Notes: generated by a model not told the origin, from the letters alone. Shown: positions 43,672 through 55,170, numbered from the stretch's first letter. The stretch: 64,000 nt of DNA from Heliocidaris erythrogramma (GCA_025617745.1 CM046863.1:4846160-4910159); one strand, 5' to 3'. Numbers and translations are program-made.

Positions 43672-44418
43672 GGCAGTGTATACAGCCAATACCATCCAGC
43701 CACACGTGTGTGGTTGTATCCGAACCACGTATGGCTGCATACAGCCACACGCCGGAATTAACACCTATATCAGTTAACATCACGTATTGTATATCACCGT
43801 CATTCCAATCAAAATAACCTCATTTTCCATTTAATTCTTACATTCTACGCCACTTAAATTTCCTTGAATCGTTTCAATTTCATTCTCACCGTCTTCTTTC
43901 CTGGATTTTCTAGTCTTTTTACAAAGGTTCGTCTGTTTAACAGCAAATTTTCACACTTTTTCTACTTATGTCAGCCCCATTCTGGCTTGCTTCCACGACG
44001 GCTCTGTCAGTCTGCGTAAATAATGAGCATGTATTATGTACTGTGCACAGACTGACAGAGCCGTCGCGAAAGCAAGCCAGAATGGACATGACATAAGTAG
44101 AAAAAGTGTGAAAATTTGCTGTTAAACAGACGACCTTTGTAACAAGACTAGAAAATCCAGGAGAGAAGACGGTGAGAAAGAAATTGAAACGATTCAAGGA
44201 AATTAAAGTGGCGTAGAATGTAAGAATTTAATGAAAAAATGAGGTTATTTTGATTGTGATGACGGTGATCAGTGATACATATGTACAATATGGGGTGATA
44301 ACTGATATACAATAGGTGTTAATGCCGGCGTGTGGCTGTATCCAGCCATACGTGGTTCGGATACAACCACACGCGTGTGGCTGGATGGTAAAGACACACG
44401 CGTGTGGCTGTATACACC
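43672..44418. mobile_element. Giant hairpin (foldback) element, about 750 bp, TTA target duplication
   Basis: The left arm (43672-44014) and right arm (44048-44418) are near-perfect inverted complements around a 33-base loop. The right arm has one extra insertion of about 20 bp next to its end. The outer ends are GGCAGTGTATACAGCC and GGCTGTATACACC, and TTA stands on both sides (43669-43671, 44419-44421). A 3-bp TTA duplication with GG-starting ends would fit PIF/Harbinger-type elements; this is inferred. Near the ends the word CAGCCACACG and its complement CGTGTGGCTG repeat. Transcription would yield a long double-stranded RNA. No coding sequence. Confidence 0.88.
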
Positions 44419-44421
44419 TTA

Positions 44422-45050
44422 TTTTTGATGAAAAATAAACAGCCTGTTAATGTACATGTATTTCATTGAATCAGGTGTTCATACAATGATTATGCTTACA
44501 TGTATTTATGCATGTCTTCCACACAGAACGTAAGCCTATTTCCTGCGTACGAGAGGAAAACGACTACAGTTCAGTGTGCCATGCCGGTTGCACAAGGAGG
44601 GTTAGATTATACATGTATATTAAAGGAAAATAAAATTATGATTAAGACACAAATATTTATTTTCATTCTTGTTATTAGTTTTGTTGACATGAGTATTATC
44701 ATTATTATAAACATTTATGCATAGAGGTCATTGTTTACTTGAAAATGGCTGGTTATTTCTGATCTGGCAATGGCGGAGGCAGAAATCTTCATTTGATGTA
44801 TTGTACATTCCTTCTCTACCTGATTACAGAGATAGAAGGATGGATGATATAGAAGAATGGAAGGATATAAATATGGATGGATGGAATGATAGAAACTGAC
44901 ATGATACATAGATGGAGGGATGAACTGAAAGAGGATACAGGGAGAGATGAGATGATTTGATGGAAGAGTGAAAGGTCACAGAGAGAGAATAATGAAAGGA
45001 TATACATGTATAAAGATGGATGGATAGATTGAAGGGAAATAGAAACAAAA
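44422..45050. repeat. Non-coding; degenerate GGAT/GATA-rich stretch at 44825-45040
   Basis: From about 44825, ATGGATGG, GATAGAAGG and GAGAGATGAGATGA words form a degenerate purine microsatellite. The part before it has no recognised content. Confidence 0.6.
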
Positions 45051-45710
45051 TTAGGGTTAGGGTTAGGGTTAAAAAAATATAAATGACTTCAATTTGCTTT
45101 TTTCTTGCATATTCCAATAGGGTAACACTAAAACTAATTGAAAAACAACAAAAAAAGTTAAAAAGTAAATGAAAAATTAGGCTGCAGGGCTACAAAGCAG
45201 TCTTTTTTGGGAAACCCAAAAGTCATTTTTGGGGTACGTCCACTTTAGGGTACATAAAGGTCCTTTTTGGTCTACTTAAAGGTCTGTGTACCACAAAATA
45301 GACATGTACCCGAAGAAAGACGTCATGTAACCTAAAAAAGACTGCATGTACCTTTAATTAGACTCGGGCCCTGAAAAAAGACTTCCTTGTCCCCTAAAAA
45401 AGACTCTTATGTCCCTACAAAAAAGACGTCCGTAACCCCAAAAAGACCATCATGTAACCTGAAATAGACTCATTTGTACCCCCACAAAGACATGTACCTC
45501 AGAAAAGACATTTATGTACCCCAAAATAGTCATGTACCCCAAAATTGTCGGGTACATGAAGGTCCATTTCCGGGGGAAAAGAGGTCTAAGGTACATGAGG
45601 TTTATCTTGGGGTAACACAAGGTCTACGTTCGGGGTTACGGAGGCCTAAAACAGTTTTAACCCTAATCCTAACCCTAACCCTAACCCTAACTAGGGTTAA
45701 AACTCTTACA
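45051..45710. repeat. Foldback array bounded by telomere-like repeats
   Basis: (TTAGGG)3 at 45051-45070 and, inverted, five CCCTAA-type units at 45661-45690. Between them, GGTACATAAAGGTC/TTTTTGGGGTAC words run first in one orientation (45190-45290), then inverted (TGTACCCCAAAAAGAC, about 45295-45550), then forward again (GGGTACATGAAGGTCC, 45549-45640). The telomere-like units point towards each other's complement, so the whole is a foldback. Further AGGGTTAG bits lie at 45726-45740 and 45896-45905. Confidence 0.75.
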
Positions 45711-47580
45711 CGGGGACACTAAAACGGGTAGGGTTAGAGAATTAGAAGGGGGTTATTGAAACCATTAACACCATTTGCAGCCTAGATTCCAACCTACCCC
45801 TACACTGAGTTACAGGTCAAAGGTTAAAGGGGTCAAAACTCGGGTCAAACTCAAATTGGGAGGAAACGGTCACTTTTGGGGAACCTAAAGGTCTCTAGGG
45901 TTAGGAACCTGCTTTTAGGTACAAAAGTGCTCATAATTTCTTTATTTCTTCATATTTTACCGGGATTTTCGGATATGTTGTAGTTGACGTGTGCCTCTTC
46001 GCACCGGCACCAGTTTTTTGTACGTTTTTCTGTTCCATCATAATGATATCATCGCTTTAACCGTCAAAAGACACGCGCGGGTCCTTTTTCTACTGAGTAT
46101 GGTTCCCGCATAGGGCAAAGCTACGCACTTTGTTTCCAGCCGCTAAATAGTCATTTTATTCAGCATGTTCAGGGGTTAATGCGAATGTATTTAAATATCT
46201 TGGTTCTAAATCGCTGAGAAAATCACGACGGACGAATGTCAATTAGGCCTACGGCTACATTCATTTTCAAGACGAGTGTCTAGCGATGATGTCGATGCCC
46301 GTGTCAAATTTTGTTCACAAAATGAAAGGGTCCTAACTAAAGCTACGCACATGTAATAAATGAATGCAAATGTTGATTTTGACTGATGTAAATTTAACCC
46401 CGAATTCCAAATAGTGATAATAATAATCACAAATATAGAGGGAAATTACTCATTCTTTTTGGCAAACGTAAAAGATATTTTCATTGCTCAGTCACGGCAA
46501 AAGTTTGGTGCATTGCGCGTATTTGCGGGGGGGGGGGGGGGGCGTAGCTTTAGGACACCTGACCATACATGCTGGGCTGAAGCACACCTCTAGTCTAGTA
46601 TTATTGCTTTATCCCATTCCAAATTTATTAATGAAAACCTCTATTAAACAGATATTCTACAAAGGGTTTTCATTATTTTGAAAAGAACAAAGCAATAGTC
46701 ATGATATTTAAGGTGTGCTTACATGTATGTAGGATACATTAGATGTGGGCTGGATACGAAAGTGCCCCTTTTGCTGCTCATAGTAATCAATAGTAATACG
46801 CAGGTTTGTAATGTATGTAGCTTCCTTAACCTTTTACAGATCTAAGAACTATCAGCATTATCGTGGTTTAGGAAACCACCATTCACTCCGCACAGAAGCG
46901 CTTCCTTACGTTACACGCATTGGTTTCCTCATTCCCGTCCATAGACTATGCACTTTATTTTTGCTAACGAACGAGTGGTTTCCTCAACCACGATATAGTT
47001 GATCTATCTAGAAGACTTACTTAGATGTAGAGTAATCTAGACTAATCTAGATCTACTAGATATCGGGTCGGGCTATCTCAGCACTACATGTATGGGAATA
47101 GTGAGGCCAAGTTAGCCCGGAGGGTTTAAATCGATCATGAAGTACCAATGTGTAAAGTTTTTGTTGTGATTAATAGCTATTAAAGAATATGTTTATATAC
47201 ATATGTATGAAATACATGTGCATGTACTTACTTTCTTGAGCTAACATGTTAATTTATAAAGGAAAGGGTAAAGTGTATTTAACATCTGCAAAGGTTCAAC
47301 ATTTGAAAGAATTCTCTTTCGCTCTCCTTGCTAAATTCCTTGACTATTCTCGTTAATTTTGTTCCCAATTTTAGAAAGGAGAATTTGAAAAACCGTTTAT
47401 CAATGTATAAAAATCGAACCCGTTAAATTTCAGTGGTCAATTGCAAAATTTCCCAGGTAAAATTTAAGGAATTGGGTTTCTACGGGCAAAAAATGAAAAA
47501 AAAAATATACCACTCGGTCGTATAGCAATGTAGATAAGTTTGGACACTCGGGATTGGAAATAGTGTCATTTTATTTTAGG
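45711..47580. other. Non-coding interval with one short inverted-repeat element
   Basis: No gene. Contains G(16) at 46527-46542 and the 135-bp inverted-repeat unit at 46860-46994. Otherwise unremarkable. Confidence 0.45.
46860..46994. mobile_element. Small inverted-repeat unit, about 135 bp
   Basis: ATCGTGGTTTAGGAAACCAC at the left pairs with GTGGTTTCCTCAACCACGAT at the right, with one mismatch, around a unique centre of about 95 bp. GGTTT-AAACC is itself a small palindrome. Likely a tiny MITE, superfamily unknown. Confidence 0.65.
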
Positions 47581-49265
47581 CGGGGGGGGGGGGGGGGGGG
47601 GGGAGGACAGAGCTAACATTTAAAAAGCCTAGGGGCTTGGGTTCATCGCTAAAAGTCAAATCAATGGCCATGGCGGGAGTTAGGGGTGCCAACATTTTAA
47701 AAATCCGAGAAAAGCGGAGGGGGTCGAGTGCTAAAATGTTGAATCACTAGGGAGGGTGGAGGCGGAGGGGGTGGGAGCTAAAATTAATGAAGAGCCGGGG
47801 GAGGGGGGCGGGGGTTGAGCGCCAAAACATTGAAATATGCTGGGAAAAAGGGCGGGGGCTGGGGCAGCGTTCAAGTTCTAAAAAGCCCAGGAAAAGAGCG
47901 CTAACATCTTAAAGTGATGAAAAAGCCTAAAAAATGATTTTAAAAATCCCTTGACAGCAGGGAATAGGGGGAGGGGAGGGCGCTGAACAATTTAAAAAAA
48001 AAACTGTTGGGTGGCACTAAATTTTTTTGAACGGCTGGGCAGGAGGGGGATGGGGATTGAGCAATAAAAAAATGAAAACGCTGGGCATTGCATGAGAAGG
48101 AGGGGCTAAAAATTTTTAAAGGCGTGAAAAGAGTAGGGTGTCCAGCGCTTAAAGTGATCGCTGGTGAGGGCGGAGGGGAGGGGGCGGGGCTAGAGATTTG
48201 AGAGGCTGGGGAAGATTTGAGAGGGTCGGCATTCAAAAATTCTAAACAGCTGGAAGGGTGATTGAGCCCTCACAAATTAAATCACTGCATGGGCATTGCC
48301 GGGGAAAGGGCGCTAAAAATTCTTAAAATCCGAGTGGGGGAGGGGGGGATTGTTAGAATTCAATATCGCCGAAAATGGGAGGGGTCATGCGCTAAAAATG
48401 TTGATTGCTAAGAAGGGCCGAGGGGGGGGGGGGGCAGAGCTAAATTTTTAAAAGCCTAGGGGCGGAGGTTCAGCGCAAAAAGTCGAATCGCTTGCCATGG
48501 CGGGAATAAGGGGTGTCAACCTTTTAAAAAGCCAAGAAAAGCGGAGGGGGTCGAGTGCTAAAATGTTGAATAGCTAGGGACGGCGGAAGCGGAAGGGGTG
48601 TGACGGAGCTAAAGTTATTGAAGTGCCGGGAGGGGGCGGCGTTGAGCGCTAAAACATTGAAATGCTGGGAAAAAGGGAGAGGCGCTATAATATCTAATCG
48701 CTGGGCACTGTTGGAGGGGGCTGGGGCAGCGTTCAAGTTCTAAAATGCCCAGGAAAAGAGCGCTAACATCTTAAAAGCTGGAGAAGTGCTGAAAAAGCAG
48801 GAAAGTGGGGCGGGGGTGGGTCGAGCGCTAAAATATCAAATTGCTAGGCATTGTGGGGGAAGGGGGCTCTAAAATTTTAAAAAGCCGAGGAAAGGGAGAG
48901 CTAAAAAAAACCACAAAAAAAACATGAATTGCTGGGAAAAGAGGAAGTGAACGCTTAAATTTTACAAAGCCGAGAAAAGGGGAGGGGATCCAGAGCTTTA
49001 AAAAAAAAAAGCCCTTGATAGCAGGTGATCGGGTAGGGGTGGGCGCTGAACAAATTTTTAAAAGACTTTGGGTGGCACTAAAATTTTTGAAGGCTGGGGA
49101 GGAGGGGGATGGGTGTTGAGCAAAAAAAAAATGAAACGCTGGGCATTGCATGGGAAGGGGGCGCTAAAAAATTTTAAAGGCGTGAAAAAGGGAGGGTGTC
49201 CAGCGCTAAAAATGATCACTGGTGAGGGAGGAGGGGAGGGGGCGGGACTACAGATTTCAAGGATG
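47581..49265 (+). repeat. G-rich degenerate tandem array with two long duplicated blocks
   Basis: About 1.7 kb of units built as AGCGCTAAAA + TTTTTAAA + GCC/GCTGGG + AAAAGGGGGAGGGGG, roughly 40-60 bp each. Higher-order duplication is clear: 47582-47760 corresponds to 48422-48600 (GGCGGGA, GGTGCCAAC/GGTGTCAAC, GCGGAGGGGGTCGAGTGCTA), and 47940-48225 to about 49010-49265 (GGGTGGCACTAAA, CGCTGGGCATTGCATG, GGGTGTCCAGCGCT). G runs at 47582-47603 and 48422-48434. Pro-rich minus-strand frames are artefacts. Confidence 0.8.
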
Positions 49266-50094
49266 TCTACATGATCCATGCACTGTTTATACTTTTTAAT
49301 TACCTAAACCAAGGAGTTATCACAGAACCCCTTGCCTCAACTGGAGAAAGGGAGGGGGCGGTGCACTAGAGGCGACATTTTCACTGAGGAGGAAAAAAGT
49401 GACCTGATGGAGTATAGCATGAATTTATTGCATGTGCTTAATGAATAAATTGACTGATTAATTAATTAATCAATTAATATTTTAGTGAATTTTCAATTAT
49501 TATTTTATTGCACTTTGCATTTGTTATTTTGTTTTTTTATCCTTTCATTTCTTTCGCTATCTTCTCTCATGTATATCTTTAACCTTCTATCATTTATCTA
49601 TTTTTCGTTATGTTATTCCTTTGCTTTTATCCTTTCATTTTTGCATCCTCCTTTAGTTGTGTTATTTTTCGATTCCTTCTCTCACCTCTTCCATCTGTCC
49701 GTATATCAATCTTTATGTTATTTCTTCTATCATCTTTCTATTTCTCGATGTGGGTTTTTCTGCTCTTTATACCTTGGATTATCTTTTTATCATTTTGCCT
49801 ATTTTGCATTATTCTTTCTTTTTATCTTTCTTTTTCTTTTTTCTTTTCATCTCTAATTGCGTTATGTTCTTCTTCTTCTTTTTTCTTGTTTGACCTTTTT
49901 AAAAATCATTATTACAATGTATTATCTGCAAAATGAGATCCCTTCTGCAAAATATATACCGTACAAAATCATCAAACAGAATTATATGAAACGTGCGTCT
50001 ACTCAAAAGTAAAGGGGCTGCGGCCCCAGGCGGTTCCACGGCCCATGCAATGTATACATAACGATAGGCTAACCTATTTGTCTGTAGTATTGCA
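49266..50094. other. T-rich, non-coding
   Basis: TTTCTTTT-rich, low-complexity between about 49490 and 49900; TTAATTAATTAATCAATTAA at 49459-49478 is a short palindromic run. No gene. Confidence 0.5.
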
Positions 50095-50575
50095 CCAAAT
50101 AGATATCAGACCAGGTGAACATTAGACCAAACGGTTATTAGATGAACTGAGAATTAGACAAAACGATGGTTAGACGTAATGATAATTAGACGAATCGATG
50201 ATTAGACGGTGTGGGTGTTAGACCAACTAGATTTAAACATAATGGCTATTAGACGACATGATGGTTAGACTATTTTGGTCGTTAGACCATCTGGTTTTAG
50301 CCAAAATAGATAGTGGACCAAGTGAACATTAGACGAACTGATTATTAGACCAAGTGGCGCTTTGACCAAATGGGTTTAGAAGAAATGGGTATTAGGCCAA
50401 ATTTGGTTTTAGACGAATTGGCTATAGACGAAGAGATTATTAGACCAAATGGTTATAAGACAAAATGTTGATTGGACGAATTGTTGATGGACAAATTGTT
50501 GTCAGATCGAATGATGTTAGAACACTTGGCTATTAGACCAATTGGCATTAGACCAATAGGCAATAGGTGCATTAT
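50095..50575 (+). repeat. Degenerate minisatellite of ATTAGACCAAATGG
   Basis: The words TTAGACCAAATGG, TTAGACGAATCGATG and ATTAGACGACATGATGG recur every 18-24 bases for about 480 bp, all in one orientation. Units are highly diverged. Confidence 0.8.
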
Positions 50576-50800
50576 GCAAGCAATGAGTTTTTACACTTGC
50601 GGTTGACATGTTATGATATATGTGGTAAAAATCAAAATTTGTATATTTGTAATCGACATGCTGTGACATTTGTGTTTAAACAGACTTTTACATTTGTGGT
50701 TGACACGTTATGACATTTGTGGTTATTTTGACATTTGCGGGTGCAATGTTTTTACATTAGTGGTTATTTTTACATTAATTTGATTTTTACATTTGTTGGC
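50576..50800 (+). repeat. Degenerate repeat of TTACATTTGTGGTTGACATG
   Basis: TTTTACATTTGTGGTTGAC, GACATTTGTGGTTATTTT and TTTTACATTAGTGG recur about six times directly after the previous array, with a different unit. Confidence 0.75.
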
Positions 50801-50816
50801 TCTACCCCCCATCCAT

Positions 50817-51112
50817 ATTAATAATAATATAATAATACCACTTGTATAGCGCATATAACATTATAATATAATGTCCCTATGCGCTTCCAAAGGGTTTTGG
50901 ATATTATTACCCTGGCTTTAGCTCCGGCAGCCGTAATCAGCGCACAGTGCATTTCAAGGAATAAATCCTGCCAGGTACCCATTTAACACCTGGGTGGAGA
51001 GTGGCAAATATGGATTAATGTCTTGCCAAAAGACGCTAGTGCCGGGCTGAGATTCGAACCCTCAACCCTTGGATTGAGAGTCAAGTGAATGAACCACTAT
51101 ACCACAACACCT
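50817..51112 (-). mobile_element. tRNA-derived SINE, second subfamily
   Basis: Same plan as the SINEs at 13903 and 23004 but clearly diverged. On the minus strand it has a tRNA-like head with box A TGGTATAGTGG and box B GGGTTCGAATC, the shared body GGCAAGACATTAATCC, a GCGC hairpin tail, and a final TATTATTAT tract at 50817-50837. The body shows substitutions throughout, so it represents an older or separate subfamily. Confidence 0.85.
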
Positions 51113-51760
51113 CTATTATTATGCTGATTTATCGCAGGATCAGCGAAATCAGTTTATCTCACAAAGCTATCTTTACTCATTGCATGATAAAAATCACCAG
51201 ATTTAATATTTTTAACCAATTGATGCGTACACCATCTTCAGTATTCTTGTTTGTTAAATTAAATTTCTGTTTGCAATCACTGCAAGCTCGTTTTCGTCTA
51301 CCTTACACAGCCAAAACCACACCTTCTTGTTTTCACTTGGTGGTAAGCATGCCTATATAGTTTGCAATCCAGTAAATATACACAATCATGCACTCAATTT
51401 CAAACATTACTAATACAGAATATACGCTCCACTGCGTTGTTCGAAAATTAATTATATTTTATATTGCTTAAAAAGTATGGTGGTGGCATTAAAATGTCAT
51501 GATTTATCATGATTTGCATATTGGGATATGATATACTGAGAAATTATGGATATTTTAATTTAATCAGTTATGATGTATTGGGGCTTTTCACCAATAGCGA
51601 CAATTTGAACACATCAGTTGATAAGAATGAATCAAGCTGAATCAGGTTGTATGAATATGTTTAAAATTTATAATGTAACTATGATTAGGGAATAGGCTTG
51701 CTATGTAAACTAATCATCGCAAATTGAATTATAGTGAATAGTTGGGTTTGGAATAATTTA
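51113..51760 (+). repeat. S-family repeat, copy 2
   Basis: Aligns with 19100-19660: GATCAGCGAAATCA-TTTATCTCAC, CAATCACTGCAAGCTCG, CACATCAGTTGATAAGAATG and AATCAAGCTGAATCA, in the same order. Non-coding. A SINE adjoins its left edge. Confidence 0.6.
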
Positions 51761-53414
51761 TGTTTTATTGTTAGAGTAAATTACTTTCTAAATAGTGTGA
51801 CCAACAATGCAAACAGATATAAATGTGTAAGCCTATTTTAAAAATGGTTTGGTAATCAACCACAGCTGCAGTCAGACGATATGCGGTTCCAATCTCAATC
51901 AAGAAAATAGCTCCATCAGACAAGTATTAGCATACATTTGACACTGCTCGACGCTCGACCCAGTTGAACTAAATGGATACTTGTCTGACGAAATTCACGG
52001 ATGTCCTAGCGCTTTCTAAGGACATCAAGTCTACAGCCATGTTTGCCATTATGCATTATAAAGAAATGCGTCTACGAATCTATAGTGAGGGAGCAGAAAT
52101 GGAAGAGCAGATTTGTTTTGTTTGTTTGTTTGTTTGTTTGTTTTTTTTTTGGGGGGGGAGGGAGGGGTGTGAGCATTATTCATTTCTTGTTGTGTAATAA
52201 TGAAATCGCTTCATTGGTTTTTTTCATGATTTGTTTTTCATGTCAAACTGTAGTACTTATTACCAATGTGACTTGATTCATCTACATATAATTTGGGTAC
52301 ATTTCCGTTCAAAATTATGTTAAATTTTAAGCAACAAACATGCATGTTCATTTTTTTTTTTACCTAGCATGGGTAAAAAATGTTAGAAACTATTTTTTGT
52401 AGTGTTTTCAGTATGTTTAATACTCGGATTCTGGGTATTTAGTATTATGTCTTTTAGAACAGCTATTGTCGTAAGATCAGGAAAATACGTAACTATAAAC
52501 AATGCATAACAATTTACTATTTACTATTTGAATTCCATAATTGGTAAATTGTAATAACTTCTATGATAGTTCGTGACAGAATGTAACTTAATCGTTAGAG
52601 CTTCCACATATAAATTATATATTACTTACACTTCAAGCAGACTGGTTTGTACAACCCAAGAGCAATCCCCGTCAACCATAGCCCGTCTGAATGAATGCCT
52701 GATAACGTGCGCGAGAAGTCTATGAACACTTTGTCTGTAATTTTCATCCCTTTTTTAAGGCAAATACTGACTAATATTTACCTATCAAGATCACGGTCAT
52801 AATATGTACTTAATAAGGCAATCTGTTTTGAGGAGGGTGATAGTGTTTTTTATGAATGGGCGGGGGGTGGGGGTGGGGGTAACTTGTTTATTCTCATAAT
52901 ATAAATTGGTTATTTACGGGGATATTTATTTTCTTTAAATGTCTTTCGGATGGTGACGTTAAAGGTCGGTCCCAGACGTAAATAATCATATCTGATTGAT
53001 ACACGTCTGTAAAAAACCCAATCACACACACACACACTCTTTAAATGCTGTGTGCCTACAGATCAACACATACATCAGTTTTGTATACTTTTACTTTTTA
53101 TTGAGAACAAAGAATCGACATAATCGTCTTGATTTTAGTTTTTATTCTAAAAGGGTGAAAAGTTTCAGGATGACAGGGGAAACAGTGGTCTCTTTATCCT
53201 TCACCCCCCCCCCCCCCCCCCGCCTCCACCTCTCTCTCTCTCTCTCTTTCTCTGTAGCTAAATATGTTTGGGCTTTTTTTATCATAATTACTTTACGATA
53301 TAAATACATGTATTTGTCTGTCTTTTATACCACTCATCTTTTCAGGGTTTTTTTTAACGTATACCAGTGCATGTGCGCATGGGGATTGTTTTTATCTTCC
53401 AGACCTCCGCTTTT
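51761..53414. other. Non-coding interval with simple repeats
   Basis: GTCAGACAAG/CTTGTCTGAC pair near 51920-51985. (TTTG)n at about 52115-52140 runs into T(10)G(8) at 52141-52158. (CA)n lies near 53023-53037 and C(18) at 53204-53221, followed by CT repeats. No gene is supported. Confidence 0.5.
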
Positions 53415-53452
53415 CAGATTACCCTATAATTCCAGACAAATTTGATGGGTAC

Positions 53453-53489
<37 letters not shown>

Positions 53490-53720
53490 CCCCATTGTTA
53501 CCATTGTTTTCCCCGTGCTCTCTGGTTATTAAGTTACCCTATAATTCCAGGCCAGTTTAATGGGTACATTTTACCCCTGATACCATTCTCTTCCCAGTGC
53601 TCTCTGGTTCCTATAAGTTATCCTGTATTTCTACTTTTTACCCCTGATACCATGCTATTTCCGTTGCTATCTGGTTCCTAAGATACTCTGTAATTCCAGA
53701 GCAATGTGAAGGTAACATTT
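53415..53720 (+). repeat. Three to four diverged tandem units with a 33-base poly-C run
   Basis: TTACCCTATAATTCCAG, TTTAATGGGTAC, TACCCCTGATACCAT and GCTCTCTGGTTCCTAAG recur at offsets of about 115, 84 and 64. The first interval is lengthened by an unbroken C run at 53454-53486, the longest homopolymer in the window. Confidence 0.75.
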
Positions 53721-54368
53721 TCCCTTGTTACCCGTCTTGTCTCCATCTCTGTTTAACAACACTAAGACTTTGAACCCTACTCTTGCATGCTATACAATTT
53801 GTATATAATATGCTCACGCCCTACGCAGACATATAAAAATAGGGCTTACTAACTATCGTTATTAATGAATTTCGTGACTTACATCGTTTAATACCTTTTT
53901 CTTGCATGTTTCTTTGTTATTGTTCCTTTTATTTTGCTAATAAAAAAGTATTTAAGTGTTCGCGAGGAAAACCTTCAATTCAATTCCAGTTCATTGGTTT
54001 TATTCATATTGTGAAAATATTTGCTGATTAATAATGAACATGCAAAAAAAGTAAAACTACAAAGCTCAGCACACAAAAAAGAATATTTATAGAGTAACAA
54101 GATACAAGGAATACATAATTTCAAACCAATAAAAAAGAACAGTTTGATTGTCACATCTTGCAAGTTTGAGGTTAGATAGTTAAGCCGTAAGAATGATTTT
54201 TAGACCATTTCGTAAGATCTTCTTAAGTCCGTACGAAGCCAACGTTCGTAGACCGTTCGTGTAAGTTAGCAGCATGGTCGATGGTCTCGTCCAAGATTTT
54301 TTTCAACGCCGTACGAAACCCCTCATTTGTGAAATAAATCGATATGGCAATTAATATTGGCATTTTAA
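53721..54368. other. Non-coding interval
   Basis: No gene. TTCGTAAG, CGTACGAAG and GTTCGTAGACCGTTCGTG words cluster at about 54210-54325 and may be a small motif-repeat element. The ends could not be defined. Confidence 0.4.
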
Positions 54369-54431
54369 CATATGAAAGACAGACATACAGAGACAGAGAG
54401 AGACAGAGAGAGAGAGAGAGACAGACAGAGA

Positions 54432-54478
<47 letters not shown>

Positions 54479-54480
54479 GA
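54369..54480 (+). repeat. (GA)n / GACAGA microsatellite
   Basis: AGACAGAGAGAGAC-type simple repeat for about 110 bases. Confidence 0.95.
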
Positions 54481-54689
54481 GAGAGAAATCTTTAAAAAGG
54501 GTGTAGTTGAAACTAATTATTCATCAATACTCCTACAATTGGTTCTGGGGTCAAATTCACGATGAGATTATACAATTTTTTATTGTTCAATATTTATATA
54601 TCTATATTTCAATATCTATATCCCATAATCCAGTATTGAGACAAAAACATGAATAACTAATAATTATAGATGCCCATGGAAATAACCTT
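54481..54689. other. Short AT-rich spacer
   Basis: TATATCTATATTTCAATATC-type low-complexity; nothing recognised. Confidence 0.4.
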
Positions 54690-55170
54690 AAAGGCCAAGT
54701 CCACCTCAATATCAAGTTGATTTGAATAAACAGAGTAAAATTAAACAAGCTTAACAGTAAAAATTTCACTGAAATCGGATGTAAAATAAGAAAGTTATGG
54801 CATTTTGAAGTTTTGCATTATTTCATGAAACAGTGATATGCATAGCATGGGCGGTATGCAAATGAGTGAACCGATGATGTCACACACTCACTTTGCCTTA
54901 TGTATTTTATTATATGAAATTTCAAATATTTCAATTTTTATAGATGTGATAATAAAGAATCCGTTCCTTGTATGAAAATAATGATGATTTTACATGTTCC
55001 ATATGGAGTCAAACCATGTTTTACATTATTGAAGCAAAAAAAATGAAATATATGATATTTTTTTCAGCAGACCTACGAAATATGGTAATAAACTTTTATG
55101 GAATCTTTTATTTCTTATTTCCCTGTATCTTTCGTTATGGCGTAGAAGGCGTTGTTCATATTGTTTGGGG
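54690..55170 (+). repeat. Dispersed repeat U, copy 2
   Basis: AAGTCCACCTCAATATCAAG, TTTCACTGAAATCGGATG, AAAATAAGAAAGTTATGGCA, TTTTGAAGTTTTGC, and a CGATGATGTCACACACTC block, in the same order as the minus-strand copy at 29560-30240. No frame is conserved between them. Confidence 0.65.

Noticed and set aside
45051..45070. A chromosome end
   Set aside because: Only three TTAGGG units, followed by 19 kb of ordinary sequence and by inverted CCCTAA units; these are interstitial repeats.
47940..49279. Pro/Ser-rich minus-strand frames in the G-rich array
   Set aside because: Artefacts of stop-poor C-rich complement sequence; overlapping frames look alike and no domain is seen.
49485..49936. Hydrophobic open frames resembling membrane proteins
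   Set aside because: The DNA is T-rich simple sequence, which always translates to Phe/Leu/Ser/Ile; all three frames are open.
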